DNA of 25,045 nt, from the IMG/VR virus record IMGVR_UViG_3300042343_001366, positions 1-25,045 of that record; one strand, given 5' to 3'. This DNA is from a virus. Numbering within the stretch: position 1 is the first letter of the stretch; every line of letters begins with the position of its first letter. Made by a program: the position numbers and the translations under genes. Shown in pieces: positions 1-6,086 of the stretch. Below the pieces are notes generated by a model. The model searched no databases. It was not told the DNA's origin and saw only the letters and a list, made by a program, of their open reading frames with translations.

Positions 1-205
1 CGATGCCAAGACCAATAAAGTCGTCGTATTTCTCTTCGAATCCAGGAAGCTGATAGGCACTGCAAGTAGGAGTGAAAGCACCAGGCAGACTAAAAATGAC
101 CACACGCTTTCCATTGAAAAGTTCGGAAGATGTACGAGTTACAAATTCACCAGATTCCCGAAATTCAAATTGAACTTCAGGAATAGTATAACCTTCGCTA
201 CGCAT
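1..205 (-). CDS. Peroxiredoxin, Prx5-like (N-terminal part, cut by window edge)
   Basis: Reading the complement from 205 gives 68 codons running off the window. Residues 35-49 read VVIFSLPGAFTPTCS, the signature of the Prx5/AhpE-type thiol peroxidases, with the peroxidatic Cys at position 48 and the conserved Thr of the PxxxT/SxxC motif. The family reduces hydrogen and alkyl peroxides using thioredoxin, glutaredoxin or a fused glutaredoxin domain; the resolving part lies outside the window. A strong ribosome-binding site (GGAGG, 6 nt before ATG) fixes the start. The gene follows hli, ferredoxin and hli genes, so a role in limiting light-driven peroxide damage during infection is a fair inference. 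Confidence 0.88.
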   Translation of the reverse strand, partial: MRSEGYTIPEVQFEFRESGEFVTRTSSELFNGKRVVIFSLPGAFTPTCSAYQLPGFEEKYDDFIGLGI

Positions 206-218
206 TTTAACCTCCATT

Positions 219-644
219 TTAATTTTTCTCCTTAATAGTTTTTGGTGGAATTATAGTATATCCCATTTCTTTTAAAAAATTAATAGCATTTTCTTCGGTT
301 CCACCCCAAATTTTATTTTCACCATTTTCTTTTCTAGTAACCCAACGAAGGTTTTCAACTCTATTATCGTGTCGTATCCTATTAATATGGTCTACTTGTT
401 CTTTACCTTCTGGATTAGGGAGGTATTTTTCAGCAACAAGTCTATGACCATCAATAGATTTACCATTTATGGTATATGACCGATATCCTTTTTTGTTTAT
501 CCAACCTTCTATTAGATAGCACTTATTTTTTCTAATGCCCCATATTTCACCATTTGATTTAATATGATATTCTACATTTTTATAAGTGCCTTTTTTACCA
601 GAATTCCAAGGTATATTTCCTTTGGGGTTTCCCTTCCCAGACAT
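219..644 (-). CDS. Free-standing HNH homing endonuclease
   Basis: The 141-aa protein has the NUMOD4/HNH_3 layout of phage homing endonucleases: an N-terminal NUMOD4-like half (IKSNGEIWGIR, about 28-38), then HRLVAEKYLPNP (67-78) and an HNH core with H86 in VDHIN, N94 and N98 in the N-R-V-E-N stretch, followed by LRWVT. Such enzymes cut a cognate site and copy their own gene into it. The gene sits between a 35-aa hli gene and the peroxiredoxin gene, interrupting an otherwise tight redox operon, which suggests insertion. Directly upstream lies a perfect 16-bp inverted repeat with a T4-type late promoter in its loop (see that entry). No good Shine-Dalgarno sequence precedes the ATG. Confidence 0.87.
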   Translation of the reverse strand: MSGKGNPKGNIPWNSGKKGTYKNVEYHIKSNGEIWGIRKNKCYLIEGWINKKGYRSYTINGKSIDGHRLVAEKYLPNPEGKEQVDHINRIRHDNRVENLRWVTRKENGENKIWGGTEENAINFLKEMGYTIIPPKTIKEKN

Positions 645-646
645 AG

Positions 647-696
647 TATTACGTAACTACTTTAAATTATTTATAAAAATAAGTAGTTACGTAATA
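647..696 (-). promoter_or_regulatory. 16-bp perfect hairpin enclosing a late promoter, ahead of the HNH gene
   Basis: Positions 647-662 (TATTACGTAACTACTT) and 681-696 are perfect reverse complements, separated by an 18-nt AT-rich loop. On the minus strand the loop contains TATAAATA, the T4 late-promoter consensus, at 675-668. A transcript starting there would begin near 662-661 and keep only the downstream arm. A read-through transcript from the operon promoters would carry both arms and fold just 2 nt before the HNH start codon. T4 homing endonuclease genes such as I-TevI are known to be kept silent in early transcripts this way; applying it here is inference. Confidence 0.72.
668..675 (-). 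promoter_or_regulatory. Late promoter (TATAAATA)
   Basis: Exact match on the minus strand to the T4 late-promoter octamer recognised by the phage sigma gp55. It lies 24 nt upstream of the HNH start, inside the hairpin loop. Distance to the start fits a short late mRNA. Confidence 0.65.
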
Positions 697-699
697 AAT

Positions 700-807
700 C
701 TACCAGATTCCGGGGATTATCTGACCAGTGGCAGCATAGCTACCCATCGCAGCAATAATACCGATCATTGCTGCCCAACCATTAATACGTTCTGCTCTTT
801 CGTTCAT
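700..807 (-). CDS. hli: High-light-inducible protein, short form
   Basis: A 35-aa ORF read from ATG at 807 to TAG at 700, with one chlorophyll-binding ELIP/HLIP-type helix: ERAERINGWAAMIGIIAA (residues 3-20) carries the E-R-x-N-G-x-x-A-M-x-G pattern. HLIPs bind chlorophyll and carotenoid and protect photosystems under stress; cyanophage copies are common. The start has a strong AAAGGAG site 6 nt upstream, and its ATGA overlaps the stop of the preceding 91-aa gene. At 35 aa it is at the short end of the family and contains little beyond the pigment-binding helix. Confidence 0.9.
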   Translation of the reverse strand: MNERAERINGWAAMIGIIAAMGSYAATGQIIPGIW

Positions 808-1079
808 TGTTTTTCTCCTTTGTAAGGGTGTTGTTGTTTAAGTTCTGGATTGGGTTGGGAGAAAACCATAGGACTTCTGGTTTTATTCTTGATAACAATA
901 AAAGCGTCGTTCTGGTAAGTTACGGTTCCAAATGGTTTCGCCCACTTTGCGTTTGCGTCTGGGTGAGTTGCAGTTCCAGTTACTGCTACGCCACCAATCT
1001 CAACAGAGAGTTCATCGTTGGCGTCCCATCCCAGTTCTTGAAGAGCGAGTGCGAACTGCCCAAGCATTCCAGCAGTCAC
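804..1079 (-). CDS. Hypothetical protein downstream of ferredoxin
   Basis: I do not recognise the family. The 91-aa product starts [19 protein letters not shown] and ends in a charged, Gln/Lys-rich tail. It has no signal peptide, membrane helix or cysteines, so it is probably soluble. The start is most likely GTG at 1079: an AGAGGA site sits about 6 nt upstream and the GTGA overlaps the ferredoxin stop by four bases. An internal ATG at 1067 is possible but has poorer ribosome-binding sequence. Its last codons overlap the start of the short hli gene, so the three are translationally coupled. An accessory role in the ferredoxin/hli module is only context inference. Confidence 0.7.
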   Translation of the reverse strand: MTAGMLGQFALALQELGWDANDELSVEIGGVAVTGTATHPDANAKWAKPFGTVTYQNDAFIVIKNKTRSPMVFSQPNPELKQQHPYKGEKQ

Positions 1080-1366
1080 AGATTTTCCTCTTGCTCAATG
1101 AGGATAACACAATCCGATTTAGGATATGCAGTACAAGTCAGAATAAATCCTTCTGCGAGTTGGTCATCATCAAGAAATGTTTGATCTTCGTTATCAACTG
1201 TCCCCTCAATTACTTTTGCTGCACAAGATGAACATGCACCTGCACGGCAGGAATATGGAAGATCGGCACCCACCTCTTCTGCTGCGTCAAGAATGTAAGT
1301 ATCCTCATCACACTGAATAATGGTTTCGGTGCCATCGGGAGAGCGGAGAGTAACATTGTACGTCAT
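1076..1366 (-). CDS. petF: Plant-type [2Fe-2S] ferredoxin
   Basis: The 96-aa product has the complete cluster ligand set of photosynthetic ferredoxins: C40, C45 and C48 in [15 protein letters not shown], and C78 in LTCTAYP. The acidic surface ([24 protein letters not shown]) is typical of proteins that dock with ferredoxin:NADP reductase and other partners. Its length equals host PetF, so it should be functional. Cyanophage ferredoxins are known and can feed electrons to reductases such as bilin reductases or ribonucleotide metabolism. A sigma70-like promoter at 1434-1462 lies just upstream, and the next gene overlaps its stop codon. Regulation by both this promoter and the hli promoter is likely. 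Confidence 0.95.
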   Translation of the reverse strand: MTYNVTLRSPDGTETIIQCDEDTYILDAAEEVGADLPYSCRAGACSSCAAKVIEGTVDNEDQTFLDDDQLAEGFILTCTAYPKSDCVILIEQEENL

Positions 1367-1369
1367 AAA

Positions 1370-1456
1370 TTAATAAGTTTCTGAAAGTTGATTGACTGAG
1401 TGTGCCAGTAAAACAAAAAAGGCAACACTAGTCATTGTAAAGATAATTGAAGTCAT
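1370..1456 (-). CDS. 28-aa putative single-helix membrane peptide
   Basis: The ORF reads MTSIIFTMTSVAFFVLLAHS then VNQLSETY, a single hydrophobic helix with a short polar tail, similar in size and shape to the small subunits of thylakoid complexes. I cannot assign it to a named family. It lies 10 nt after the long hli gene and ends 3 nt before ferredoxin, fitting the operon's spacing. The ribosome-binding sequence is weak, and a good sigma70-like promoter overlaps its first codons, so the ORF could be fortuitous. Confidence 0.45.
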   Translation of the reverse strand: MTSIIFTMTSVAFFVLLAHSVNQLSETY

Positions 1457-1462
1457 TGTCAA
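1434..1462 (-). promoter_or_regulatory. Sigma70-type promoter for ferredoxin
   Basis: On the minus strand TTGACA (1462-1457), a 17-nt spacer and TACAAT (1439-1434). Expected start near 1427, about 60 nt ahead of the ferredoxin ATG. It overlaps the 28-aa ORF. Confidence 0.6.
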
Positions 1463-1465
1463 GTC

Positions 1466-1675
1466 TCAAATTACACCAAAAAACAGATTCCCTGTCAGGG
1501 CATAAGAGATAAAACCAGCCACGATCCCAAGCATAGCCCAGCGACCATTAGCAGATTCGGCTCGTTCAGCATAACTTTTCATCCCATACTTCTTTGCATC
1601 TTCATCAGAAATGTAAACAGGTGGCTCAATTGCCCACATGTTTTGTTGCCCACGATCATTAGTTGTTACAGTCAT
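1466..1675 (-). CDS. hli: High-light-inducible protein, long form
   Basis: From ATG at 1675 the product is 69 aa. Residues 36-50 read AERAESANGRWAMLG, the classic chlorophyll-binding motif of HLIPs, followed by a hydrophobic helix ending LTGNLFFGVI. The N-terminal 35 residues are hydrophilic with EPPVYISDEDAKKYG, as in typical cyanobacterial Hlips. The protein should sit in the thylakoid membrane and bind chlorophyll to quench excess energy. A longer in-frame extension to 1744 exists, but the sigma70 promoter (1703-1731) lies inside it, so the ATG at 1675 is preferred. First gene of the hli-ferredoxin-hli-peroxiredoxin unit. Confidence 0.93.
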   Translation of the reverse strand: MTVTTNDRGQQNMWAIEPPVYISDEDAKKYGMKSYAERAESANGRWAMLGIVAGFISYALTGNLFFGVI

Positions 1676-1702
1676 AATGGTTTTGTAAAGAACTGTTACA
1701 CA

Positions 1703-1731
1703 ATTATATAGGAAATCTAAAGAAAAAACAA
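1703..1731 (-). promoter_or_regulatory. Sigma70-type promoter for the hli/ferredoxin operon
   Basis: On the minus strand TTGTTT (1731-1726), a 17-nt spacer and TATAAT (1708-1703). The -35 hexamer is formed by the end of the pstS terminator, so stop and restart signals are physically merged. Confidence 0.62.
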
Positions 1732-1751
1732 GGGGGAAACCCACCCTTGTT
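1720..1751 (-). terminator. Intrinsic terminator after pstS
   Basis: On the minus strand, arms AACAAGGG (1751-1744) and CCCTTGTT (1734-1727) form an 8-bp stem with a 9-nt loop, followed by a T-rich run (overlapping the arm end) to about 1720. It lies 37 nt after the pstS stop. Confidence 0.75.
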
Positions 1752-1787
1752 AGAGAATTCTGACTTTAGTAAGTATAAATGCTTACA

Positions 1788-2750
1788 TTATTGACCGATA
1801 CGACCAACAGCAAGACGTGCTTTATTGAGAACACTTCCCGAAAGAGGAACATATCCAAGGTCATCAGCAATAGATTGTGCCTTAGTGCTTAAAGCATAAT
1901 TGATAGCGGCACGGATATCATTCGTTTTTGCACCATTACCTTTCTTATATGCAAGGATCCAAGTCAGGGTAGAAATGGGGTATGCATTTACACCAGCAGG
2001 ATTGGGGTTCTCACCAGCAAGGTTTGCATCTAGAGTAATACCATTCAGAGCAGCAGAGCCAGTCACAGCAGAAGGTCCAACGAACTTACCTGCTTTGTTT
2101 TGAAGAACTGCTGCTTGAAGTTTGTTGGCACGGACAAATCCTGTATTCACATAACCAATGCCACCAGGAGTGTTTTTGATAGTTCCAGAGACACCCTCGT
2201 TACCCTTGGCACCAACACCAACAGGCCAATTTACAGATTTACCAACACCAGGTTTCCAACCACCAAAAGCATCCAGAGAGTTAGTGAATGCATAAGTGGT
2301 TCCAGAACCATCAGAACGATGAACCACAGTCATAGGACCAGCAGTACATCCAACTTGGTTCCAGTTCTTAATGCGACCAGAAAAAATATCAACAGTTTGC
2401 TTCTGGGTTAGTTTCAGTTTGCATCCAGGCTTGTTATAAGCAACAGCAATCGTCCCACCAACCATAGGGATTTGAACGACACCACGCTTCACCTTTGCTG
2501 CTTCTGCTGGTTTGATTGGTTCGTCACTTGCTCCGAAGTCAACTGTGCCCGCAATAAATTGACGAACACCAGCGCCAGAACCAACGGACTGATAATTAAC
2601 CCTATTCCCAGAAGTTCGTGCATAATCTTGGAACCATCGTTGATAAATCGGTGCAGGGAAGGTAGCACCAGCACCATTCAGAGCAGGTCCAGCAAGAGCA
2701 GCAGCAGGAGCAGCAACTAGACCAATAGCAATAAAGTTTTTGAGTTTCAT
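1788..2750 (-). CDS. pstS: Phosphate ABC transporter substrate-binding protein PstS
   Basis: The 320-aa protein has a signal peptide (MKLKNFIAIGLVAAPAAALA, cleavage near residue 20) and then GAGATFPAPIYQRWF, VGSGAGVRQF, DFGASDEP and HRSDGSGTTYAFT, the phosphate-coordinating segments of PstS. It binds periplasmic phosphate for the host PstCAB transporter. Length matches the family, and no residues of the binding motifs are lost. Cyanophage pstS genes are well known and thought to keep phosphate uptake going in infected, P-starved cells. The leader has a Pho-box-like repeat, so host PhoB/PhoR may control it. It follows the porin gene but has its own control region, with a strong terminator between them. 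Confidence 0.96.
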   Translation of the reverse strand: MKLKNFIAIGLVAAPAAALAGPALNGAGATFPAPIYQRWFQDYARTSGNRVNYQSVGSGAGVRQFIAGTVDFGASDEPIKPAEAAKVKRGVVQIPMVGGTIAVAYNKPGCKLKLTQKQTVDIFSGRIKNWNQVGCTAGPMTVVHRSDGSGTTYAFTNSLDAFGGWKPGVGKSVNWPVGVGAKGNEGVSGTIKNTPGGIGYVNTGFVRANKLQAAVLQNKAGKFVGPSAVTGSAALNGITLDANLAGENPNPAGVNAYPISTLTWILAYKKGNGAKTNDIRAAINYALSTKAQSIADDLGYVPLSGSVLNKARLAVGRIGQ

Positions 2751-2785
2751 AAAAGAGTTTTAGAAGTGAATTGACTTCGTAAGTA

Positions 2786-2830
2786 ATAATACTGGAAGGA
2801 AACTTTAAAGTCCACTAAGATTTGGTTAAG
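2786..2830 (-). promoter_or_regulatory. Pho-box-like element and -10 for pstS
   Basis: Minus strand: CTTAACCA (2830-2823), 3-nt spacer, CTTAGTGG (2819-2812), 3-nt spacer, then a weak third repeat TTAAAGTT (2808-2801), followed by a -10-like TATTAT (2791-2786). Eight-base direct repeats of the CTTAACCT type at 11-nt period are the cyanobacterial PhoB site, and PhoB sites replacing the -35 have been described ahead of cyanophage pstS. The first repeat is a 7/8 match, the others degenerate. Confidence 0.6.
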
Positions 2831-2840
2831 GTTTGGTTTT

Positions 2841-2870
2841 CATAAAAAAGCACCCCAGAAAGGGGTGCTT
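2841..2870 (-). terminator. Strong intrinsic terminator after the porin gene
   Basis: AAGCACCCC (2870-2862) pairs with GGGGTGCTT (2856-2848) as a 9-bp GC-rich stem with a 5-nt loop, followed by a run of T on the minus strand. It separates the porin unit from the Pho-controlled pstS. Confidence 0.9.
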
Positions 2871-2893
2871 CCACTCATATTATGAGTAGTTTA

Positions 2894-4387
2894 TCAGAAA
2901 CGGAAAGTAGTTTGAACTACCCCACCATAGTTAGAGGAGGTATCTGCAAGTGCCTGATTGTTTGACACATAGAACACTGCAGGAGTAACTGTAATATTAT
3001 CGCTTACACGATACTTATAGAATACTTCCCACATCGTTGCGTCTTTCTCAAGACCTTCTGCATTACCAGGTTGACCGATAGCGAAGCCAGCAGAGTTGCC
3101 CTTAGCAAACACATCAGACCACTGGAGACCAGCATACCAAGTTTGCGAATCGGTAGCACCATTAGGAGTTGCTTGACCTTCAGCATTCAAGCTTACAGTG
3201 TTCCAACCGTAACCACCACTCACAGAAGGAATGATGCCAGACTTGGAAGGTTGCCAGTAAGCACTCAGAGCATAACCATTAGAGGTTTGACCAGGAGCAA
3301 GAGCACCAGAAGAACCAAGAATACCGTTGAAAGTGCGAACACGGGTGCCTTCAGTACCATAACGATAACCGAATGCAGCGCCATAATTAGGAGCACGATA
3401 ACCAATCTGAGCAAGAGTGTTCAGAGAACCCTTTTCGTTAAACTCACCTTTAGTGGAATCAGATCCACCTTGAGCAACATAGTTCAGACCAGCAACAAAA
3501 CCCTTTTTACCTTGGACCCACTGAGCACCGAAACCAGAACCAGTTGCCTTGTTATAGACACCAGGGGCACCAGCAAGTTGGAAGAAGTCCAGAACATCCG
3601 ACTTATAAGCAGAAGGAATCCAAGTCATCTCAGTGTTACGAACCAGAGCACCAGCAGTCAGAGTCACACCCTTAGCAAGTCCAGGGAAGCTGTAGTACAG
3701 ACGGTCAAGTTTCACAGCATCAGCAGTACTCTCTGCCTTGTCCAGTTTGAACAGGGAAGAAGAAGAACCAAAGGGTTGTGAAGAGAAGTTGCCAGAACGC
3801 AGACGAGTGCGGAGCAGGTCTTTACCAGTGAAAGAAGTATCAAGATTGATACGAAGATCGTAATTAAAAGCAGTATTACCAACATTGGTGCTTGCAGTAG
3901 AACCAGGGGTCCAAGCATTATCAACACCACCAAGAACGAAAGATGCTTCACCTTTCAGTTTAGTAGTGGTTGAGAATTGGGTTGCTTCAAGTTGTCCAAC
4001 CTGAGTTTCCAGTTTAGCAACAGAACCTTGAATAACAGTCAGTTCATTACGGAACTCATCAGCAAGACGCTTGAGTTCATCAGTATTTTCAGTTACACGA
4101 TCCAGGCAAGCATTCAGAAGTGCTGCTGCCTCATAGCGGGTCATTGCCTTACTGCCACCATAAGTGCCGTTGGCATAACCAGCAACGCAACCATAACGCT
4201 CTACGAGGTTGCTAAGTGCCTGATATGCCCAATCGGTTGGTTGCACATCAGAAAGTTGGTTGACGCTAGTAACCTGCTCAGAGGAATATTGATTGACTGC
4301 TGCCATATTAAGGTCTGCGGCATTCGCAGCAACAGGGGCAACCATTCCCAGAGCAACAGGTGCAAGCATCAGTTGTTTGAGTTTCAT
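2894..4387 (-). CDS. SLH-domain outer-membrane porin (OprB/SomA-like)
   Basis: The 497-aa protein is built like cyanobacterial porins. A signal peptide ends near residue 23 (VAANA). An SLH domain (about 45-97: DVQPTDWAYQALSNL, RYGCVAGYANGTYGG, TRYEAAALLN) binds peptidoglycan-linked polymer. A short coiled coil (about 98-135) follows, then a beta-barrel region rich in alternating Gly/aromatic residues that ends in VQTTFRF; the terminal Phe is the usual Bam recognition signal. Length matches host SomA/iron-uptake porins. Location is the outer membrane, where it would admit small anions. Placed next to pstS it may raise phosphate entry, or replace a host porin used as a receptor; both are inference. 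No clear Shine-Dalgarno. Confidence 0.92.
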   Translation of the reverse strand: MKLKQLMLAPVALGMVAPVAANAADLNMAAVNQYSSEQVTSVNQLSDVQPTDWAYQALSNLVERYGCVAGYANGTYGGSKAMTRYEAAALLNACLDRVTENTDELKRLADEFRNELTVIQGSVAKLETQVGQLEATQFSTTTKLKGEASFVLGGVDNAWTPGSTASTNVGNTAFNYDLRINLDTSFTGKDLLRTRLRSGNFSSQPFGSSSSLFKLDKAESTADAVKLDRLYYSFPGLAKGVTLTAGALVRNTEMTWIPSAYKSDVLDFFQLAGAPGVYNKATGSGFGAQWVQGKKGFVAGLNYVAQGGSDSTKGEFNEKGSLNTLAQIGYRAPNYGAAFGYRYGTEGTRVRTFNGILGSSGALAPGQTSNGYALSAYWQPSKSGIIPSVSGGYGWNTVSLNAEGQATPNGATDSQTWYAGLQWSDVFAKGNSAGFAIGQPGNAEGLEKDATMWEVFYKYRVSDNITVTPAVFYVSNNQALADTSSNYGGVVQTTFRF

Positions 4388-4413
4388 AAAATTTATTTCT
4401 TCTATAGAATATG

Positions 4414-4438
4414 AAAAAAACCTTAAGTTTCCTCAAGG
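4414..4438 (-). terminator. Intrinsic terminator between the glycan operon and the porin gene
   Basis: ACCTTGAG and CTTAAGGT (minus strand, 4438-4419) form an 8-bp stem, with one G-U pair and a GAAA tetraloop, followed by seven T. It ends the long glycan operon. It also directly follows the sigma70-like promoter at 4446-4475, whose start point would be at or inside the hairpin, so it may attenuate that promoter. Confidence 0.85.
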
Positions 4439-4445
4439 TCTGACT

Positions 4446-4475
4446 ATTTTAACACTCTCTTTGGGATCATGTCAA
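4446..4475 (-). promoter_or_regulatory. Sigma70-type promoter upstream of porin
   Basis: Minus strand TTGACA (4475-4470), an 18-nt spacer and TAAAAT (4451-4446). The -35 overlaps the last codons of the GT25 gene. A terminator hairpin follows at once (4438-4414), which makes its output to the porin gene uncertain. Confidence 0.45.
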
Positions 4476-5275
4476 GCATTTTGTTGTGGTGGGGGTGCAG
4501 AACTCTCAACGATTCTACCCAAATAAGGATCATAATTCATATGTTCCCTAATATCGATCGTAGCACCTTGTTGTTGCCAATAATTTAGCAAAGCATCGTG
4601 TGGTCCTTTATGGAAGATACTAAGGTGGTCAGTATGAATAGTAGACCCCATATTCAAGTTATACAAAAATAAAGGAATTGTATATGTCTTACCCGTTTCT
4701 AAAATTGTATCTTCAGAAACAGCCCTTGGTTTTACACCATTATCTAATTTAAATTTATCTCCACGAACATGATTTCTCATTAGTTTTGCAGCATGATGAC
4801 GAGTAATCAAATAAATTGCTGCAGAAAAATCATTAATAAACTTCAAATGCAATCTAACATGAATATCACCAGTACAGATAGTTGTTAGTTGCAAACAATC
4901 CCAATCATAAGGAGCAAGAGAGAAAAACTCTGTCCAAGTAAAGTTCCAATATTTTACAATATCAAAATTTACATCATCCTCAAGAATCAAACAATATTCA
5001 TCATCAGTCTCCTCATAAAAGGTTTTAATTGCCTTAAGATGAGACATACAACAACCAAGTTCATTTTGACTTACATTGTCAGGAATCCTTCCTTTAAGAT
5101 GACAAGCAACATCATCAACTCTACCATCATATCCAGAGATGCGAGTATGGTTTTCAATCTCCCAGTATTGGAACTGCTGCTCCATATACTCACGTCTTTC
5201 TGTATCGGCGTCTAAATTTAACCAGTAAATCTTCGGAAGACCTTTTAATTTATGTGCAGATTTATTTTTATCCAT
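4472..5275 (-). CDS. GT25-family glycosyltransferase
   Basis: The 267-aa product carries the LPS glycosyltransferase family 25 pattern: IYWLNLDADTERREYM (17-32) near the N-terminus, GCCMSHLKAIK, and YCLILEDDV with the acidic donor/metal motif EDD. GT25 enzymes move galactose or glucose from UDP-sugars onto lipooligosaccharide or glycoprotein. It is the last gene of the glycan operon, and its ATG lies 8 nt inside the preceding GT11 gene. The C-terminus (SSAPPPQQNA) is low-complexity and holds the -35 hexamer of the porin promoter. Sugar donor and acceptor cannot be told from sequence. Confidence 0.88.
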   Translation of the reverse strand: MDKNKSAHKLKGLPKIYWLNLDADTERREYMEQQFQYWEIENHTRISGYDGRVDDVACHLKGRIPDNVSQNELGCCMSHLKAIKTFYEETDDEYCLILEDDVNFDIVKYWNFTWTEFFSLAPYDWDCLQLTTICTGDIHVRLHLKFINDFSAAIYLITRHHAAKLMRNHVRGDKFKLDNGVKPRAVSEDTILETGKTYTIPLFLYNLNMGSTIHTDHLSIFHKGPHDALLNYWQQQGATIDIREHMNYDPYLGRIVESSAPPPQQNA

Positions 5276-6086
5276 TGGTAATTCTAGTCCAACTATCTGG
5301 GATTAAATCTTTAGTGTCATGATCTTTTGTGTATCCTTCCTTTCCAAACCACTGTGAAGGTGCAATGACTTTTTTATCTTCATTTGTTGATAACCAAGCT
5401 CCCCACCAAGAGAATGATGAGTTTGCAATAATAAAATCATCGCAAAGAGACATCAAACATAAGTCAACTCTGTTGTCTGTATTTTCGGAAATCATAAATC
5501 GATCATCAGAAAACAATTCTTGTTGGTTACACCAGGCAGGATCGTCAGAGAACACAATAACGTTTCTATCTTTATCAAAATGCTCCAATGCTGCCTCATA
5601 ATACTCCAAAGAACAAGGAGGATGATTTGCACTATTAGTTACATAATCTGTTCGACGAACATGTAAAGCAATCGGATTATCTACAGAAGAAATCATTTCT
5701 TTACAAGGAGAAAGAATTTCACCTTTAAAGGTAAACTCTTCTCTGATTTCATCTTCAATATGCTTGAAATATTTTTCTGTTTGAAAATATCCTTGAAGAC
5801 TTACGTGGTCTGGACAGAGATTAAAAAGTTCTTCATCAAAATGAAAAAATCTCTCATTAACAACAGGAGCGTGTCCATTGTTAAGGAGACCAACTTTTGT
5901 ATTCAGATTAAAAGAATCAAACAATTCAGTCCTTAATTTATTTCCAATTCCATCATCAACTACTTGAGTATGATTAGGGATACAAGTATCTGTTCCAATT
6001 TTTCTGGAAATACCTTTTAAGGCTGCATATTGGAACATCTGATTGGCAAACCTTCCCATTCGCCCAAGTGCATTAAATCCTATCAT
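5268..6086 (-). CDS. GT11-family glycosyltransferase (alpha-1,2-fucosyltransferase-like), copy 2
   Basis: The 272-aa protein has the three GT11 motifs: GRFANQMFQYAALKG (11-25), LHVRRTDYV (about 141-149), which binds the guanine nucleotide in the family, and DDFIIANSSFSWWGAWL near the C-terminus. Characterised relatives add L-fucose from GDP-fucose in alpha-1,2 linkage. It is paralogous to the gene at 6886-7740; the two share all three motifs but are clearly diverged. It is coupled by ATGA to the GT2-like gene upstream. No GDP-fucose synthesis gene is in the window, but a GDP-L-galactose-forming epimerase is, so L-galactose is a possible donor sugar. Confidence 0.9.
   Translation of the reverse strand: MIGFNALGRMGRFANQMFQYAALKGISRKIGTDTCIPNHTQVVDDGIGNKLRTELFDSFNLNTKVGLLNNGHAPVVNERFFHFDEELFNLCPDHVSLQGYFQTEKYFKHIEDEIREEFTFKGEILSPCKEMISSVDNPIALHVRRTDYVTNSANHPPCSLEYYEAALEHFDKDRNVIVFSDDPAWCNQQELFSDDRFMISENTDNRVDLCLMSLCDDFIIANSSFSWWGAWLSTNEDKKVIAPSQWFGKEGYTKDHDTKDLIPDSWTRITNG

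Noticed and set aside
586-825. Plus-strand ORF of 79 codons
   Set aside because: Runs antisense through the hairpin, the short hli gene and the HNH start; no RBS and no plausible protein pattern.
3071-3781. Plus-strand ORF of 236 codons
   Set aside because: Antisense to the porin gene; Ser/Thr-rich low-complexity product caused by the porin's codon pattern.
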